Part shown: positions 35,338 to 44,613 of the stretch, piece after piece | How the letters are laid out: every line of letters starts with the position of its first letter | Position numbering within the stretch: position 1 is the stretch's first letter | Source: Gemmatimonadota bacterium | Lineage (GTDB): Bacteria > Gemmatimonadota > Gemmatimonadetes > Longimicrobiales > Gaopeijiaceae | DNA: 64,000 bases | NCBI GenBank assembly: GCA_029863525.1 | Contig: JAOTVL010000001.1 | Coordinates: 1 to 64,000, forward strand | Reading direction: 5' to 3' | Made by a program: the position numbers and the translations under genes | Notes under the pieces: generated by a model | Told to the model about the DNA's origin: nothing | Databases searched by the model: none | What the model saw: only the letters and a program-made list of their open reading frames with translations

Positions 35338-35350
35338 CATTACAGTAATG
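35338..35350. promoter_or_regulatory. 13-bp palindrome in a divergent promoter
   Basis: CATTACAGTAATG has two perfect 6-base arms around one base. It is AT-rich against a GC-rich background. It lies 75 bases upstream of the POT transporter start and 91 bases upstream of the 61-residue protein. The shape fits a dimeric regulator site; the regulator is unknown. Confidence 0.4.
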
Positions 35351-35441
35351 CAAGGTCGAGAGGGAAGATCGGACACCCGGGCGGCCCTCAACACGTAGGA
35401 TCCGAGAAAAGGACACGAACACGCCGGAGCGAGCGCGTACG

Positions 35442-35627
35442 ATGAATCAGTTGAACGACCTCATGGGCTTTCTCCTCGACAACCCGCTTCTCCTCGTGCC
35501 GTTGCTCGCGGTCGCGGCCATGATCGCGTTCGCGATCTTGAAGAAGTTGCTCAAGATGGCCGCTGTCGTCGCGATCGCAGGGGTCCTCTACCTGCTCCTC
35601 GTCGAGTATTTCGGCGCGGGTCTATAG
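35442..35627 (+). CDS. small two-helix membrane protein
   Basis: A 61-residue protein with two hydrophobic segments (about 15-33 and 38-55) joined by the basic turn 'KKLLKMA'. There is no signal-peptide cleavage site. It opens 'MNQLNDLMGFLLDNPLLL'. Codon use is coding-like and it sits alone between divergent and convergent neighbours. I do not recognise the family; a small inner-membrane modulator is possible. Confidence 0.6.
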   Translation: MNQLNDLMGFLLDNPLLLVPLLAVAAMIAFAILKKLLKMAAVVAIAGVLYLLLVEYFGAGL

Positions 35628-35651
35628 CCGGTACCCGCGAACGCGGCCGCC

Positions 35652-36479
35652 TCAGAACGGCAGCAAACGGGTGATGTTGAAGCCGAACCGCAATTCGTCC
35701 AGCTCGAACGGACTGGGTGAGCCCCCTAGGAATTGCGTGGGGTTCATCCGTGTTTGGTTGGTGAAGACGAGCTTGAAGAAATGCCCTCGCGTTTCAAGCT
35801 CGATTCCGAAGGTGCCGCTATCATGCTCGAGTCCCGGCACCGATTCGCTGAAGATCCACTCGGCAAGGAAGCTCACGCCGTCCGCCACGTACGCCTGGCC
35901 GTGCAGCCCGACCGCGACCGCGTTCTCGGGTTCCAGATCGAGCACACGCGGGTTACGGAGGTAGGAGGGCGCGACACCGACGGCGATCCGATCGCCGAGC
36001 AGCACGTTGGCCAAGAGCATAGCGTACTGCTGCGATTCGTTGTCCTCGCGTAGCTGGCCCGATCCGGGATCGGACAGCTCGACCAGGTCGGTGTTCCACG
36101 CCACGCCCCCCGCGAGCGCCAACGCGAGGCGCGCACCCCCGAGATCGGCGTCGGCCAGCCCGAATTTCGCATCGAGCTCGAGATTGTCGTCCAAGTTGCT
36201 TCGGACGATCCCGATCATCAGCCGCTCTGTCGCTTGATACGAGAGCCCGAACCGGATGAAGGAGGGACCGTCCACTCCCCAGAGCGCGGCCGCTCCGTCC
36301 GACACGGGCGGAAAGAAGCGATGCGAGATCTCGAAGAGAAGGTTTCCGGGTCGCAGCATCCGCGCGGTGGGCAGGTTGGCCGACTGCGTTGAGTGGAACA
36401 CCTGCTGCGACCGGGCCTCGACGGTGAAAGAAGCCAGTGCAAGGAAGGTGGACACGAGTCCGAAGGCCATTCGGGTCAT
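35652..36479 (-). CDS. DUF5777 beta-barrel protein
   Basis: A 275-residue exported protein with a signal peptide of about 24 residues. The family opening 'VFHSTQSANLPTARMLRPGN' and 'LLFEISHRFFPPVSDGAAALW' fragments, 'RFGLSYQATERLMIGIVRSN' and the terminal 'FGFNITRLLPF' match DUF5777 outer-membrane barrels, often found near cytochrome or YceI-type genes. The function is unknown. A GAGGAG site precedes the ATG by about 8 bases. It lies downstream of the second D-aminoacylase gene on the same strand, 31 bases apart. Confidence 0.82.
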   Translation of the reverse strand: MTRMAFGLVSTFLALASFTVEARSQQVFHSTQSANLPTARMLRPGNLLFEISHRFFPPVSDGAAALWGVDGPSFIRFGLSYQATERLMIGIVRSNLDDNLELDAKFGLADADLGGARLALALAGGVAWNTDLVELSDPGSGQLREDNESQQYAMLLANVLLGDRIAVGVAPSYLRNPRVLDLEPENAVAVGLHGQAYVADGVSFLAEWIFSESVPGLEHDSGTFGIELETRGHFFKLVFTNQTRMNPTQFLGGSPSPFELDELRFGFNITRLLPF

Positions 36480-36510
36480 TCGCTCTTGCTCCTCTGTGGG
36501 TCGTTGCGTT

Positions 36511-38262
36511 TCAACGGCGCAGCAGGACGGTGCCCGGAAGGGCTCCGGTGAGTCTGCCCTCGTCCACGACGGACACCCCGTTCACCAGCACATGCTCGAT
36601 GCCCTCATTGTGTCCACCAGGGTTCAGGATGGTCGCGTGATCCTGCACGCGGTCGTAGTCGAAGATCACCAGGTCGGCCGCCAAACCTTCACGGACGTAG
36701 CCGCGATCCTCCAGGCCGACGATCTGCGCCGGGAGACCCGTCGACGATCGTACGAAGAACGGAAGCGTGATCACGCCCTTCTCCCGAACGTAGGTCGCGA
36801 TCTTGTGGGGATACGTTCCGAAGTAGCGGGGATGACGGCCGGGGGCCGGATCGGTCACGACCCCGCCGTCGGTCGACGTCGCCGTGTACTCCTGCCGCAT
36901 GTACCGCTCGACATCCTCCGCGGACCCTGCGAGTCCCCTGAATCGTACGCCGGAGCGAAGCCGATCCGTCCCGAGCTCCACCGCGAAGCGGATCCCCTGC
37001 TCCACCGGCGAAATGCCGTTTTCCCGTGCAATGTCGGCGAGCGTCCGGCCGACCAGCGAAGGATCCGTCGGAGACACCACGATCACGTGTCGGTCCGCGC
37101 CACCCTGGAGGTCGAGGATGTACTCGACGTCCGCGACCAATTCGGTCCTCAGCCCCGGGGTCTCGAGATGCCCGCGTAGATTCGCGGCCCGATCGGCCAT
37201 GAGTCCCGGCCGATTCCACATCGGATCGTCGAGTCCCCCACTCCGATCCGTCCCGACCGGAGCATAGTACCAACGTGGGATCACCTCCACCGAGCCACCG
37301 CCGAAGGTCTCGTAGGGATATTGGTCGAGGTAAACCTGGACCCCCTGTGCACGAGCCCGATCGATCGCCAACACATCGACGGCAGACTGCCCCCAGGTGG
37401 TCGGTCCCTTCGCCTTGATGTGCGTGCCCACCACCCGAATGCCCGCCTCACGCCCGATTCGGATCGTCTCGCCCATGCCGTCGGTGGCGGTCAACCGCCA
37501 GCCCGGCGGCCACGTCGGCGGTGGCACGTAGTCCTCGACAATGCTCGGAGTGAGCCATAGGGGAAGAGGCGACTGACTCCGCTGGTGGGCGTAATAGAAG
37601 CCGTCGTACTCTCCAACGACCTTCGCCAGCGCGATCAGCTCTTCGGTTCCGGAGAACCGGCCGGGACGGTATTCAGGACCAGCGCCGAGTCCCCACGCCC
37701 CTTCCTCCATTCCCTGACGGACGAGGGCCTGCATCCGCCGAACCTCCTCGTCTGTCGCGTGCCGCTCGTAGTCGTCGCCCATCACCCGGCTCCGGACCGT
37801 CCCGTGACCGACCATAGGGACGACGTTGGGTCCCGTGCCCCCGCGCCGATATCCGTCGATCTCCGCAGAAATGGGCCAGGTGGGATTCCGCCCGTCCGGA
37901 CCTACGACGATCGTCGTGATACCTTGGCCTACGAGGTTGGCCGCCTCGCGCTGCGCTCGATCTCCGTCGAACAGTGCCCCGTCGGCGTGCGAATGCATGT
38001 CGATGAAGCCGGGGGCCACGTACAGGCCGTCGGCGTCGATGGTGCGATCCGCGAGGGCCGATTCGAGTCGACCAACCGCCACGATCACGCCGTTTCGCAC
38101 GCCCACGTCCGCTCGTATGGCCGGGTTCCCCGACCCGTCGAGCACGGAACCGCCACGCACGACGAGGTCGAACGTCTGCCCAGCCAGCCCGGAAGGCGGG
38201 ACGAACACCAGGCCGAGCGCCATCGCCACCCATGAAATCCGCCAGGACGTTTCCCGCGTCAT
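36511..38262 (-). CDS. N-acyl-D-amino-acid deacylase family amidohydrolase, exported (copy 2)
   Basis: A 583-residue amidohydrolase with a signal peptide ending near 'PSGLAGQ'. 'DLVVRGGSVLDGSGNPAIRAD' is the N-terminal sandwich, 'GFIDMHSHADGALF' holds the HxH metal ligands, 'VVGTHIKAKGPTTWG' follows, and 'GLAADLVIFDYDRVQDHAT' closes the sandwich. It is about 54 residues longer than copy 1, partly from an insertion around 'YYAHQRSQSPLPLWLTPSI'. The likely action is deacylation of N-acyl-D-amino acids or related cell-wall or peptide fragments in the periplasm. Confidence 0.88.
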   Translation of the reverse strand: MTRETSWRISWVAMALGLVFVPPSGLAGQTFDLVVRGGSVLDGSGNPAIRADVGVRNGVIVAVGRLESALADRTIDADGLYVAPGFIDMHSHADGALFDGDRAQREAANLVGQGITTIVVGPDGRNPTWPISAEIDGYRRGGTGPNVVPMVGHGTVRSRVMGDDYERHATDEEVRRMQALVRQGMEEGAWGLGAGPEYRPGRFSGTEELIALAKVVGEYDGFYYAHQRSQSPLPLWLTPSIVEDYVPPPTWPPGWRLTATDGMGETIRIGREAGIRVVGTHIKAKGPTTWGQSAVDVLAIDRARAQGVQVYLDQYPYETFGGGSVEVIPRWYYAPVGTDRSGGLDDPMWNRPGLMADRAANLRGHLETPGLRTELVADVEYILDLQGGADRHVIVVSPTDPSLVGRTLADIARENGISPVEQGIRFAVELGTDRLRSGVRFRGLAGSAEDVERYMRQEYTATSTDGGVVTDPAPGRHPRYFGTYPHKIATYVREKGVITLPFFVRSSTGLPAQIVGLEDRGYVREGLAADLVIFDYDRVQDHATILNPGGHNEGIEHVLVNGVSVVDEGRLTGALPGTVLLRR

Positions 38263-38460
38263 GCAGTCGCTCCCAGATCTTCGAGGCGCGCCACCTGCGC
38301 CCCGGTGCCCTCCCTCGCGGGCCCACCCCGCGGGGGTCGAATCGACCGTCGGAGGGGGCCGCCCCCCCCGTTGGCCATTCGCTTGCCCTCACTCTTCCCC
38401 GTTGGACATCTTCGACGTCAACCTGGGCATCCACACACCCCCGCGCGAGGACCACTCGCC

Positions 38461-39819
38461 ATGGACATGCTGCAGTCGTTCGACCCAGCCACCGGCGAAG
38501 TCGTAGGAAGTGTCCCGCTCACTCCACCCGACGAGGTTCAAGACGTCGTGGATCGAGCGAGAACCGCGCAAGTCGAGTGGGGCGCGGTGGGTCTCGACCA
38601 TAGAGCCCAGATCCTCGCGCGAGCGGCGGATCTCTACGACGCGCGCATCGACGCGCACGCCGACCTCATCACCCGGGAGATGGGAAAGCCGCTCAAGGAA
38701 GCGCGGGCCGAGGCACATCGGTTGGGCGGCCCCGCCCTGGGGCGTGAACTCGAGGAGATCGTCGAGGCCCTTCGGCCCGAGGTCCTCGAGTCCGGGGGCG
38801 CCCGCTCGACCATCCACCACGACCCCCTGGGAGTCGTCGGCGCGATCACACCCTGGAACTTCCCCATGGCCATGCCCAGCTGGATGGTCCTTCCCGCCCT
38901 CGCGGCGGGAAACGCCGTCGTCTTCAAGCCGTCCGAAGAGACACCACTGTGCGGGCAAGCGTACGCGGACGTCCTCTTGGAGATCCTCCCGCCCGACGTG
39001 CTGCTGGTGATCCACGGCGCGGACGATCAGGGAAAAGCACTCGTCGCGTCGGACGTCGACATGATCGCGTTCACGGGCTCCCGCGAGGTGGGAAAGCATA
39101 TCATGCGGGAGGCGAGCGGGACGCTGAAACGGGTCGTCCTCGAGCTGGGTGGGAAAGATCCGATGATCGTGCTCGACGACGCGGACATCGCGCAGGCGGC
39201 CGCCTTCGCCGCGCACAACTCGTTCCGAAACTGCGGACAGGTTTGCGTGGCGACCGAGCGGATCTTCGTGGTCGAGTCGATCGCGGACGCCTTCGAGGAG
39301 GCGTTGGCGGCTCTGGCGTCGGCGATGCGCGTCGGGAGTGGGATCGACGACGTCGACGTGGGTCCGATGGTGAACGCACGACAGCGCGACCACGTGCTGG
39401 CGCAAATCGAGGCCGCCGTGGATGCGGGCGCCAAGGTCCTTGCCGGAGCGAACGGACACCACGACAACTTCGTCACGCCCACAGTCCTCACCGGCGTTAC
39501 GGATGAGATGGACATCGGCACGGTCGAGACCTTCGGGCCGGTCGCCTGCGTGACCCGGGTCGCGTCGATTGACGAGGCCGTCCAGCGCGCAAACGATACG
39601 CCGTTCGGGCTCGGTGCCGTCGTCTTCGGCAAGGACGAGGAACGAGCCGAGGCCGTGGGTCGTAGGCTCACGGCGGGCATGGTCGGGATCAACCGCTCGG
39701 TCGGTGGCGTCCCCGGAACACCGTGGGTCGGTGCTCGTGAAAGCGGCTTCGGATTCCACAAGTCGCGCGACGGTCATCGACAGTTCACGCAAACGCGCGT
39801 GCTCACGAGGCCGGCCTGA
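38461..39819 (+). CDS. NAD(P)-dependent aldehyde dehydrogenase (succinate-semialdehyde DH type)
   Basis: A 452-residue ALDH. 'PWNFPMAMPSWMVLPALAAGN' and 'FKPSEETP' form the cofactor site. 'ELGGKDP' gives the general base Glu228, and 'NCGQVCVATERIF' the nucleophile Cys262. The short N-terminus 'MDMLQSFDPATGEVV' and overall length resemble the GabD/Sad class that oxidises succinic semialdehyde. The aldehyde substrate is not certain. Its TGA shares one base with the next ATG (TGATG), tying it to the hexosaminidase. Confidence 0.9.
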   Translation: MDMLQSFDPATGEVVGSVPLTPPDEVQDVVDRARTAQVEWGAVGLDHRAQILARAADLYDARIDAHADLITREMGKPLKEARAEAHRLGGPALGRELEEIVEALRPEVLESGGARSTIHHDPLGVVGAITPWNFPMAMPSWMVLPALAAGNAVVFKPSEETPLCGQAYADVLLEILPPDVLLVIHGADDQGKALVASDVDMIAFTGSREVGKHIMREASGTLKRVVLELGGKDPMIVLDDADIAQAAAFAAHNSFRNCGQVCVATERIFVVESIADAFEEALAALASAMRVGSGIDDVDVGPMVNARQRDHVLAQIEAAVDAGAKVLAGANGHHDNFVTPTVLTGVTDEMDIGTVETFGPVACVTRVASIDEAVQRANDTPFGLGAVVFGKDEERAEAVGRRLTAGMVGINRSVGGVPGTPWVGARESGFGFHKSRDGHRQFTQTRVLTRPA

Positions 39820-41432
39820 TGGGCCTCGGACGAAACGTCCTCCTGCTCGGGACCGCCATCATGATGACCGCCTGTGAGCCCGGGCCCGTTCTTTCGGTAA
39901 TCCCGGTCCCGAAGCAAGTAGAAGCGGCACGCGGTTCGTTCACGCTCGACGCAGGAGTCGGCATCGGTCTCGCCGATGCATCGGATGCATCGCTACGCGA
40001 GATTGCCGAGCTGTGGGCAGTCCCGTTTCGCCGGGGTGCGGCTCTTCCCTTCCCGATCGGGAGTGAGGGGGACATTCGGCTGGCCGTAGAGCCGGAGGCC
40101 ACGGGAGTCGGCGCGGAGGGCTATCGTCTCGACGTCCGAAGTGACGGAATTTCGGTCGTCGGGACGGACCATGCCGGCGTCTTCTATGGCCTTCAGACGT
40201 TGAGTCAGCTCATGCCGCCTGGGACGGAAGCGGGCATCGGATCCACGAGCGAAGGCGTGGAGATCGCGGCCGTCTCGATCGTCGACGAGCCACGTTTCGC
40301 CTACCGAGGCATGCACCTCGACGTCGCGCGGCATTTCTTCGACCCCGATTTCGTGAAGCGATATCTCGACCTCCTCGCTCGCTACAAGATCAATCGTTTT
40401 CACTGGCACCTTACGGAGGACCAGGGCTGGCGGATCGAAATCGACGCATACCCCAGGCTCATGGAAATCGCAGCATATCGAGACGAGACTCAGATCGGAC
40501 ACGGTAGCGAGGAGTTCCGCGGAGACGGGGAACGACACGGCGGCTACTACACGAAGGAGGAGATCCGCGACATCGTCGCGTACGCGAAAGCGCGTCACAT
40601 CACGGTAATTCCCGAGATCGAGATGCCAGGCCACGCCCAGGCCGCGCTCGCAGCGTACCCAGAGCTGGCGTGCACCGAGGGACCGTTCGAGGTGGCCAAG
40701 ACATGGGGCGTATTCGAAGACATCTATTGCCCATACGAGGAGACGTTCGTGTTCCTCGAGACCGTCCTCACCGAGGTGATCGAGCTTTTCCCCGGCGAGT
40801 ACATCCATATCGGCGGAGACGAAGCGCCAAAGACCCGGTGGGAGGAGAGCGAGTACGTCGAGAACCTCATGCAGCGCCTGGGATTCAACGATGTCGAGCA
40901 GGTGCAAGGCTGGTTCATCCGCCGCATCGAGCGCTTCCTGAACGACAAAGGGAAACGGATCATCGGATGGGACGAGATCCTCGAAGGTGGCATCGCGCCG
41001 AACGCCACCGTGGGGTCGTGGCGCGGCGTGCTGGGAGGTATCGAGGCTTCGCGAATGGGTCATGACGTCATCATGACCCCCTACAGCCACCTCTACTTCG
41101 ACTACTACCAGTCGGAGGATCGTGAAAACGAGCCCTTCGCGATCGGGGGCTTCCTACCTCTGGACACGGTGTACAGCTACGAGCCGATTCCAGGACCGCT
41201 TCGGGCCCGTGACGCCTCTCGCATCATAGGCGCGCAGGCCAACATGTGGACCGAATACATGAAGACTCCGGAGCATGTCGAGTACATGCTCCTCCCACGC
41301 ATGCTCGCGCTCGCCGAGGTCGTCTGGTCGCCCGCCGAGAAGAAGGGTTACGAGGCTTTTCTGGGGCGACTCCAGTGGCACCTTCGACGATTCGATGCGC
41401 TTGGCGTGAACTATCGCCCGCCGGATCGCTGA
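39819..41432 (+). CDS. GH20 beta-N-acetylhexosaminidase lipoprotein
   Basis: A 537-residue exported glycosidase with a lipoprotein signal ending 'IMMTAC' (Cys19). An N-terminal GH20b domain (about 22-155) precedes the TIM barrel. 'RGMHLDVARHFF' and 'RFHWHLTEDQGWRIEI' are barrel motifs, and 'IHIGGDEAPKTRW' carries the catalytic Asp334-Glu335 pair of substrate-assisted hydrolysis. It removes terminal GlcNAc/GalNAc from chitin-derived or glycan oligomers in the periplasm. The coupling to an aldehyde dehydrogenase is unusual and its meaning is unclear. Confidence 0.93.
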   Translation: MGLGRNVLLLGTAIMMTACEPGPVLSVIPVPKQVEAARGSFTLDAGVGIGLADASDASLREIAELWAVPFRRGAALPFPIGSEGDIRLAVEPEATGVGAEGYRLDVRSDGISVVGTDHAGVFYGLQTLSQLMPPGTEAGIGSTSEGVEIAAVSIVDEPRFAYRGMHLDVARHFFDPDFVKRYLDLLARYKINRFHWHLTEDQGWRIEIDAYPRLMEIAAYRDETQIGHGSEEFRGDGERHGGYYTKEEIRDIVAYAKARHITVIPEIEMPGHAQAALAAYPELACTEGPFEVAKTWGVFEDIYCPYEETFVFLETVLTEVIELFPGEYIHIGGDEAPKTRWEESEYVENLMQRLGFNDVEQVQGWFIRRIERFLNDKGKRIIGWDEILEGGIAPNATVGSWRGVLGGIEASRMGHDVIMTPYSHLYFDYYQSEDRENEPFAIGGFLPLDTVYSYEPIPGPLRARDASRIIGAQANMWTEYMKTPEHVEYMLLPRMLALAEVVWSPAEKKGYEAFLGRLQWHLRRFDALGVNYRPPDR

Positions 41433-41452
41433 AGAAGTCGGAGGAGCGCTGC

Positions 41453-41953
41453 GTGCCCACCGGCCGTTCAAATGCCGACGTCGAGTATCGGGGTCACCGT
41501 CCTGGGGACATGGGATGGATCGTCCAACGACACGCCGAGTTGTATCACGCGTCGCACGGATGGGACGAGACGTTCGAGGCGATGGTAGCGCGGATCGTAG
41601 CGGACTTCCTGGGTTCGTATGATCCCGAGCGCGAACAATGCTGGATCGCCGAAGTGGCCGGGGAGCGCGCGGGATCGATCGCCCTCGTCGAACGGTCGAC
41701 GACCGAGGCGCAGCTTCGGCTCCTCTTTGTCGAGCCGTGGGCCCGTGGACTCGGCATCGGAAAACGCCTCGTGTCGGATTGTGTGCGTCGAGCTCGTGAG
41801 ATCGGGTACGAGACGATGACGCTCCACACGGTTCGTGGCCTCGACGCGGCACGACATCTTTACGAGGCCGAAGGGTTCCAGCTCGTGGAGGAGCGCCCGG
41901 ACCGGGCGTTCGGCCATGCGATCGTCGATCAAAGGTGGAGGCTGCGACTGTGA
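41453..41953 (+). CDS. GNAT-family N-acetyltransferase
   Basis: A 166-residue protein. 'LRLLFVEPWARGLGIGKRLVSD' (in part) contains the acetyl-CoA loop RGLGIG, and 'YETMTLHTVRGLDAARHLYEAEGF' (in part) is the standard C-terminal motif. The start is the GTG at 41453, preceded by GGAGGAG at 41440-41446 with a 6-base spacer; earlier codons lie inside the GH20 gene. The substrate is unknown. Its stop overlaps the GTG of the methyltransferase gene (GTGA). Confidence 0.87.
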   Translation: MPTGRSNADVEYRGHRPGDMGWIVQRHAELYHASHGWDETFEAMVARIVADFLGSYDPEREQCWIAEVAGERAGSIALVERSTTEAQLRLLFVEPWARGLGIGKRLVSDCVRRAREIGYETMTLHTVRGLDAARHLYEAEGFQLVEERPDRAFGHAIVDQRWRLRL

Positions 41954-42780
41954 GCCCGGACGAGCCTCACTACCTGCTCGGCCACACCGAAAGCGAGCTC
42001 CGCCGGCTCGACATCCAGGGAGATCTGTACCGCGACATCACGCGAGGAGCCTTCGAGAGGGCCGGCATCGAGGCGGGGATGCGCGTCCTCGACATCGGTT
42101 GCGGCACGGGCGACGTATCGCTCGTGGCCGCCCGTCTCGTGGGACCCGACGGCTACGTCCTCGGGATCGACCGCGGTGAAGGCGCTCTGGCGGTGGCGCG
42201 CGCGAAGGCGCTGGCGGCCGACATGCCATGGGCCGAGTTCGAGAGGCACGAAGTCGCGGACTTCGAACGCACGTCATCGTTCGATGCGCTGGTCGGCCGC
42301 TTCGTCCTCATGCACCAATCCGACGCGGCGGCGGTGTTGGCAAAAGCAGCCCGCTCGGTCCGGCCCGGGGGCGTCGTCGTGATGATCGAATCGTACATGG
42401 AGCTTCTACGCACGGGCGGCCACTCCCACCCGCATTCACCGCTCTACGACCGGATCGTGCGCTTCAAGAGCGAGGTGGTCAGCGGTGCCGGAGCCGACCT
42501 GCACGCGGGGGGCCGTTTGCGGTCAACCTTCGGCGCCGCCGGTCTGCCATCGCCCGAATGCCGTCTCGAAACGCGCCTCGAGGGAGGCGCCGCCAGTCCT
42601 TACTATGCGTATGTCGCCGAGAGCATTCGAAGCATGCTTCCCGAAGCCGCTCGAACGGACGTACGTGGGTTCACTGCGGCGGACGTGCCAGGGCTGGAGG
42701 ACCGCCTCCGCTCGGAGGTCACCGCTATCGACGGGGTTCTGGTGGTCTGGCCCGCCGTGATCGCGACCGTCCGCCTCTGA
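41950..42780 (+). CDS. class I SAM-dependent methyltransferase
   Basis: A 276-residue enzyme. 'VLDIGCGTGDVSLVAARLVG' is motif I, 'VLGIDRGEGALAVAR' motif II and 'FDALVGRFVLMHQSD' the post-II acidic loop. The GTG at 41950 is favoured: GGAGG lies 8 bases upstream and the GTGA overlap with the GNAT gene is typical of coupling. A GTG at 41935 is the alternative. The methyl acceptor is unknown. It ends 9 bases before the convergent EEP-family gene. Confidence 0.85.
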   Translation: MSPDEPHYLLGHTESELRRLDIQGDLYRDITRGAFERAGIEAGMRVLDIGCGTGDVSLVAARLVGPDGYVLGIDRGEGALAVARAKALAADMPWAEFERHEVADFERTSSFDALVGRFVLMHQSDAAAVLAKAARSVRPGGVVVMIESYMELLRTGGHSHPHSPLYDRIVRFKSEVVSGAGADLHAGGRLRSTFGAAGLPSPECRLETRLEGGAASPYYAYVAESIRSMLPEAARTDVRGFTAADVPGLEDRLRSEVTAIDGVLVVWPAVIATVRL

Positions 42781-42789
42781 CTCGTCGGC

Positions 42790-43947
42790 CTAGTCGCGGG
42801 CCCGGGCGGATTCATACGAGATCTCCAGCCTTCGCCCCAGGTGGTCGGAGCCGTACGCCTCTTCGATCCTGCGATAGCCCTCGATCGTGAAGTTCGTGAA
42901 GCCGCTTCGGCGGAAGAAGATGTGATCCACCGGGAACGAAAGGGGCAGCCACGTCGGGAGTCCGTCCCACTCCGGCGATTGGGGGAACGCGGCCCGCATG
43001 TGTTTCAGCGCGGACTCGTTGCCCGCGAGCGAGTTGAAGTCGCCCCCGACGACGACGACGCCCGTGAGCGGTCCGTCCCGCTCGGCCTTTTCCAATCCGT
43101 CGATGAGTCCCTTGGCCTGTCTGGCCCGCGTCTGATTGCCGCTCACCAGGGTGCGAAAGAGGGTCGAAGCCACATCGAGGTGCGCGCTCACGAGGCGAAC
43201 GCGCTCTCCACCCGGAGCACGTACGTTCGCCGCGACCGCGACTTTCCGACCCGCCTCGAAAGGAAGCTCGAGGGCGATCGGCGCGGTCAGCGGAAGGGTC
43301 GACAGGATGGCATTCCCCTTGTCCTCATCCGCGTGCGGCCCGTCGTCTGGACCGTTTCTCGCCGATGGCACGTACAGCAGAGCCAGGCCACACGCCCTCG
43401 CCACACCGACCACGTCGAGCACCGGCTGTTGCCGCTCGGGATCGACCGTCCACGGCACGAGCTGGTTCCGCTCTACGCTTGGCAAGTCGCCACTTCTACG
43501 CCACGCCTCCTGGAGCAGGAGCACGAAGGGCTGGACTCCATCGGCCCGTAGCGGTCCTCCGCCACGACAGTCCAGGCCCAGCTCTTCGCCGATGAACTCG
43601 AGGAGGCGCCCGGCTCCGACCTCGTAATTCCACGTCGCTACCCGCAGCGCCCCCTCCCCTGACCAGGTCGGGAACGCCGGGCTCGGGGATTCGAGGAACA
43701 CGTCATCGCCGACGGTCCCGCACCAACTCGAAGAGAGCCTCACGTCCCGTTCGACCGACGCCCGATACCAGCGGAGCGAGAGTGTGTCGGGGGGGCCGGT
43801 GGTCGCTCGCGGTAGCCCTCGTGCGGGACAACCCGAGGCCGCTGGGGCGGCCAGCTCCATCGTCGGTGACATCGAGCACGCGGTGAGCACGGTCAAAACC
43901 ACCGCGCCCATCAGCATGAACCCGCGCGAGCGACCCGATACCGTCAC
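42790..43947 (-). CDS. endonuclease/exonuclease/phosphatase (EEP) family lipoprotein
   Basis: A 385-residue protein with a lipoprotein-type signal ('AVVLTVLTAC', Cys24). The EEP fold is recognised by 'RVATWNYEVGAG' (first metal ligand region), 'LLLQEAWR' (Glu), 'VSAHLDV', 'VVVGGDFNSLAGNE' (Asp-Asn) and 'EAYGSDHLGRRLEI' (terminal Asp-His). The substrate could be nucleic acid or a phospholipid/sphingomyelin-type phosphodiester; an envelope location favours the latter or nuclease scavenging. The GTG start is not strongly supported; a Met ten codons later is possible. Confidence 0.8.
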   Translation of the reverse strand: MTVSGRSRGFMLMGAVVLTVLTACSMSPTMELAAPAASGCPARGLPRATTGPPDTLSLRWYRASVERDVRLSSSWCGTVGDDVFLESPSPAFPTWSGEGALRVATWNYEVGAGRLLEFIGEELGLDCRGGGPLRADGVQPFVLLLQEAWRRSGDLPSVERNQLVPWTVDPERQQPVLDVVGVARACGLALLYVPSARNGPDDGPHADEDKGNAILSTLPLTAPIALELPFEAGRKVAVAANVRAPGGERVRLVSAHLDVASTLFRTLVSGNQTRARQAKGLIDGLEKAERDGPLTGVVVVGGDFNSLAGNESALKHMRAAFPQSPEWDGLPTWLPLSFPVDHIFFRRSGFTNFTIEGYRRIEEAYGSDHLGRRLEISYESARARD

Positions 43948-43980
43948 CGAACCGCTCCGCTCATTGCACCGATCCGCTCA

Positions 43981-44613
43981 TCATCGCACCGAGATTGAAA
44001 AGACCTGCCTGATAGCCGCTCGATCCCTTTGTGCCGTGGCAGCGCCGTCCGCCCAGTCAACCATGCCGCCGACCGCGGTGCCGGCCAGCGTCAGCAGGAT
44101 GAAGTCCGGGAGGCCCGCCTTGGGGAAGATCCACCATACGAGTGCACCGGTGACAACCCCCGCGCCCGCACCGATCAACGAACCTCGCGGGGCGGCACCG
44201 ACGGCGCCTCCCAATGCAGCGGTCGCGCCTACGTCGGCCCAGCCGTACTGCCGGACGGCGCTCCGCAAGCCGACGCCCACGACGGCGCCAGCGAGCGCGC
44301 CGATCCCGGCATTCTCCGCCCGACTCCAGATCCCGTCGGGGTTCTGACCACCGATGAGGCCTCCCATGGCGATTCCGAGCGCCCCTCCCGTTCCGGCGCC
44401 GGAGATCGTGCAACGCCCCCCGCTCAGGGTGCGGTTACACGGCATCATTGTGCCGACGAGCCCGAGCATGCTGCCGGAGTAGAAGCCGAGGGCCGCACCC
44501 GCGGCCGTTTCCAGCGAGTTCCCGGCCGCGCTTTGCGCTTCCGCGGTGCCGTGTACGAGCAGAGCAGCCAACGCCAAGACGACCGCGCTCGGCGGGCGGC
44601 TCACGGGCCTCAT
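43981..44613 (-). CDS. glycine-rich exported membrane protein
   Basis: A 210-residue protein with a signal peptide ending 'GTAEAQ' (about 26). The rest alternates Gly/Ala-rich hydrophobic helices: 'AAGAALGFYSGSMLGLVGTM', 'GTGGALGIAMGGLIGG', 'GIGALAGAVVGVGLRSAV' and 'SLIGAGAGVVTGALVWWIF'. These are glycine-zipper-like patterns that favour tight helix packing in a membrane. Two cysteines flank 'NRTLSGGR' and may bond. The family is unknown. Its ATG overlaps the upstream universal stress protein stop (ATGA). Confidence 0.65.
   Translation of the reverse strand: MRPVSRPPSAVVLALAALLVHGTAEAQSAAGNSLETAAGAALGFYSGSMLGLVGTMMPCNRTLSGGRCTISGAGTGGALGIAMGGLIGGQNPDGIWSRAENAGIGALAGAVVGVGLRSAVRQYGWADVGATAALGGAVGAAPRGSLIGAGAGVVTGALVWWIFPKAGLPDFILLTLAGTAVGGMVDWADGAATAQRDRAAIRQVFSISVR

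Noticed and set aside
33335..35398. A long open frame on the plus strand across the MerR-TPR and POT genes
   Set aside because: It is antisense to the POT transporter and out of frame with the MerR-TPR gene. Its residues are Arg/Pro/Asp-rich without motifs, as expected from a GC-rich shadow frame.
41246..41452. N-terminal extension of the GNAT protein into the GH20 gene
   Set aside because: The upstream codons lie inside the GH20 coding sequence. A strong GGAGGAG site points to the GTG at 41453.
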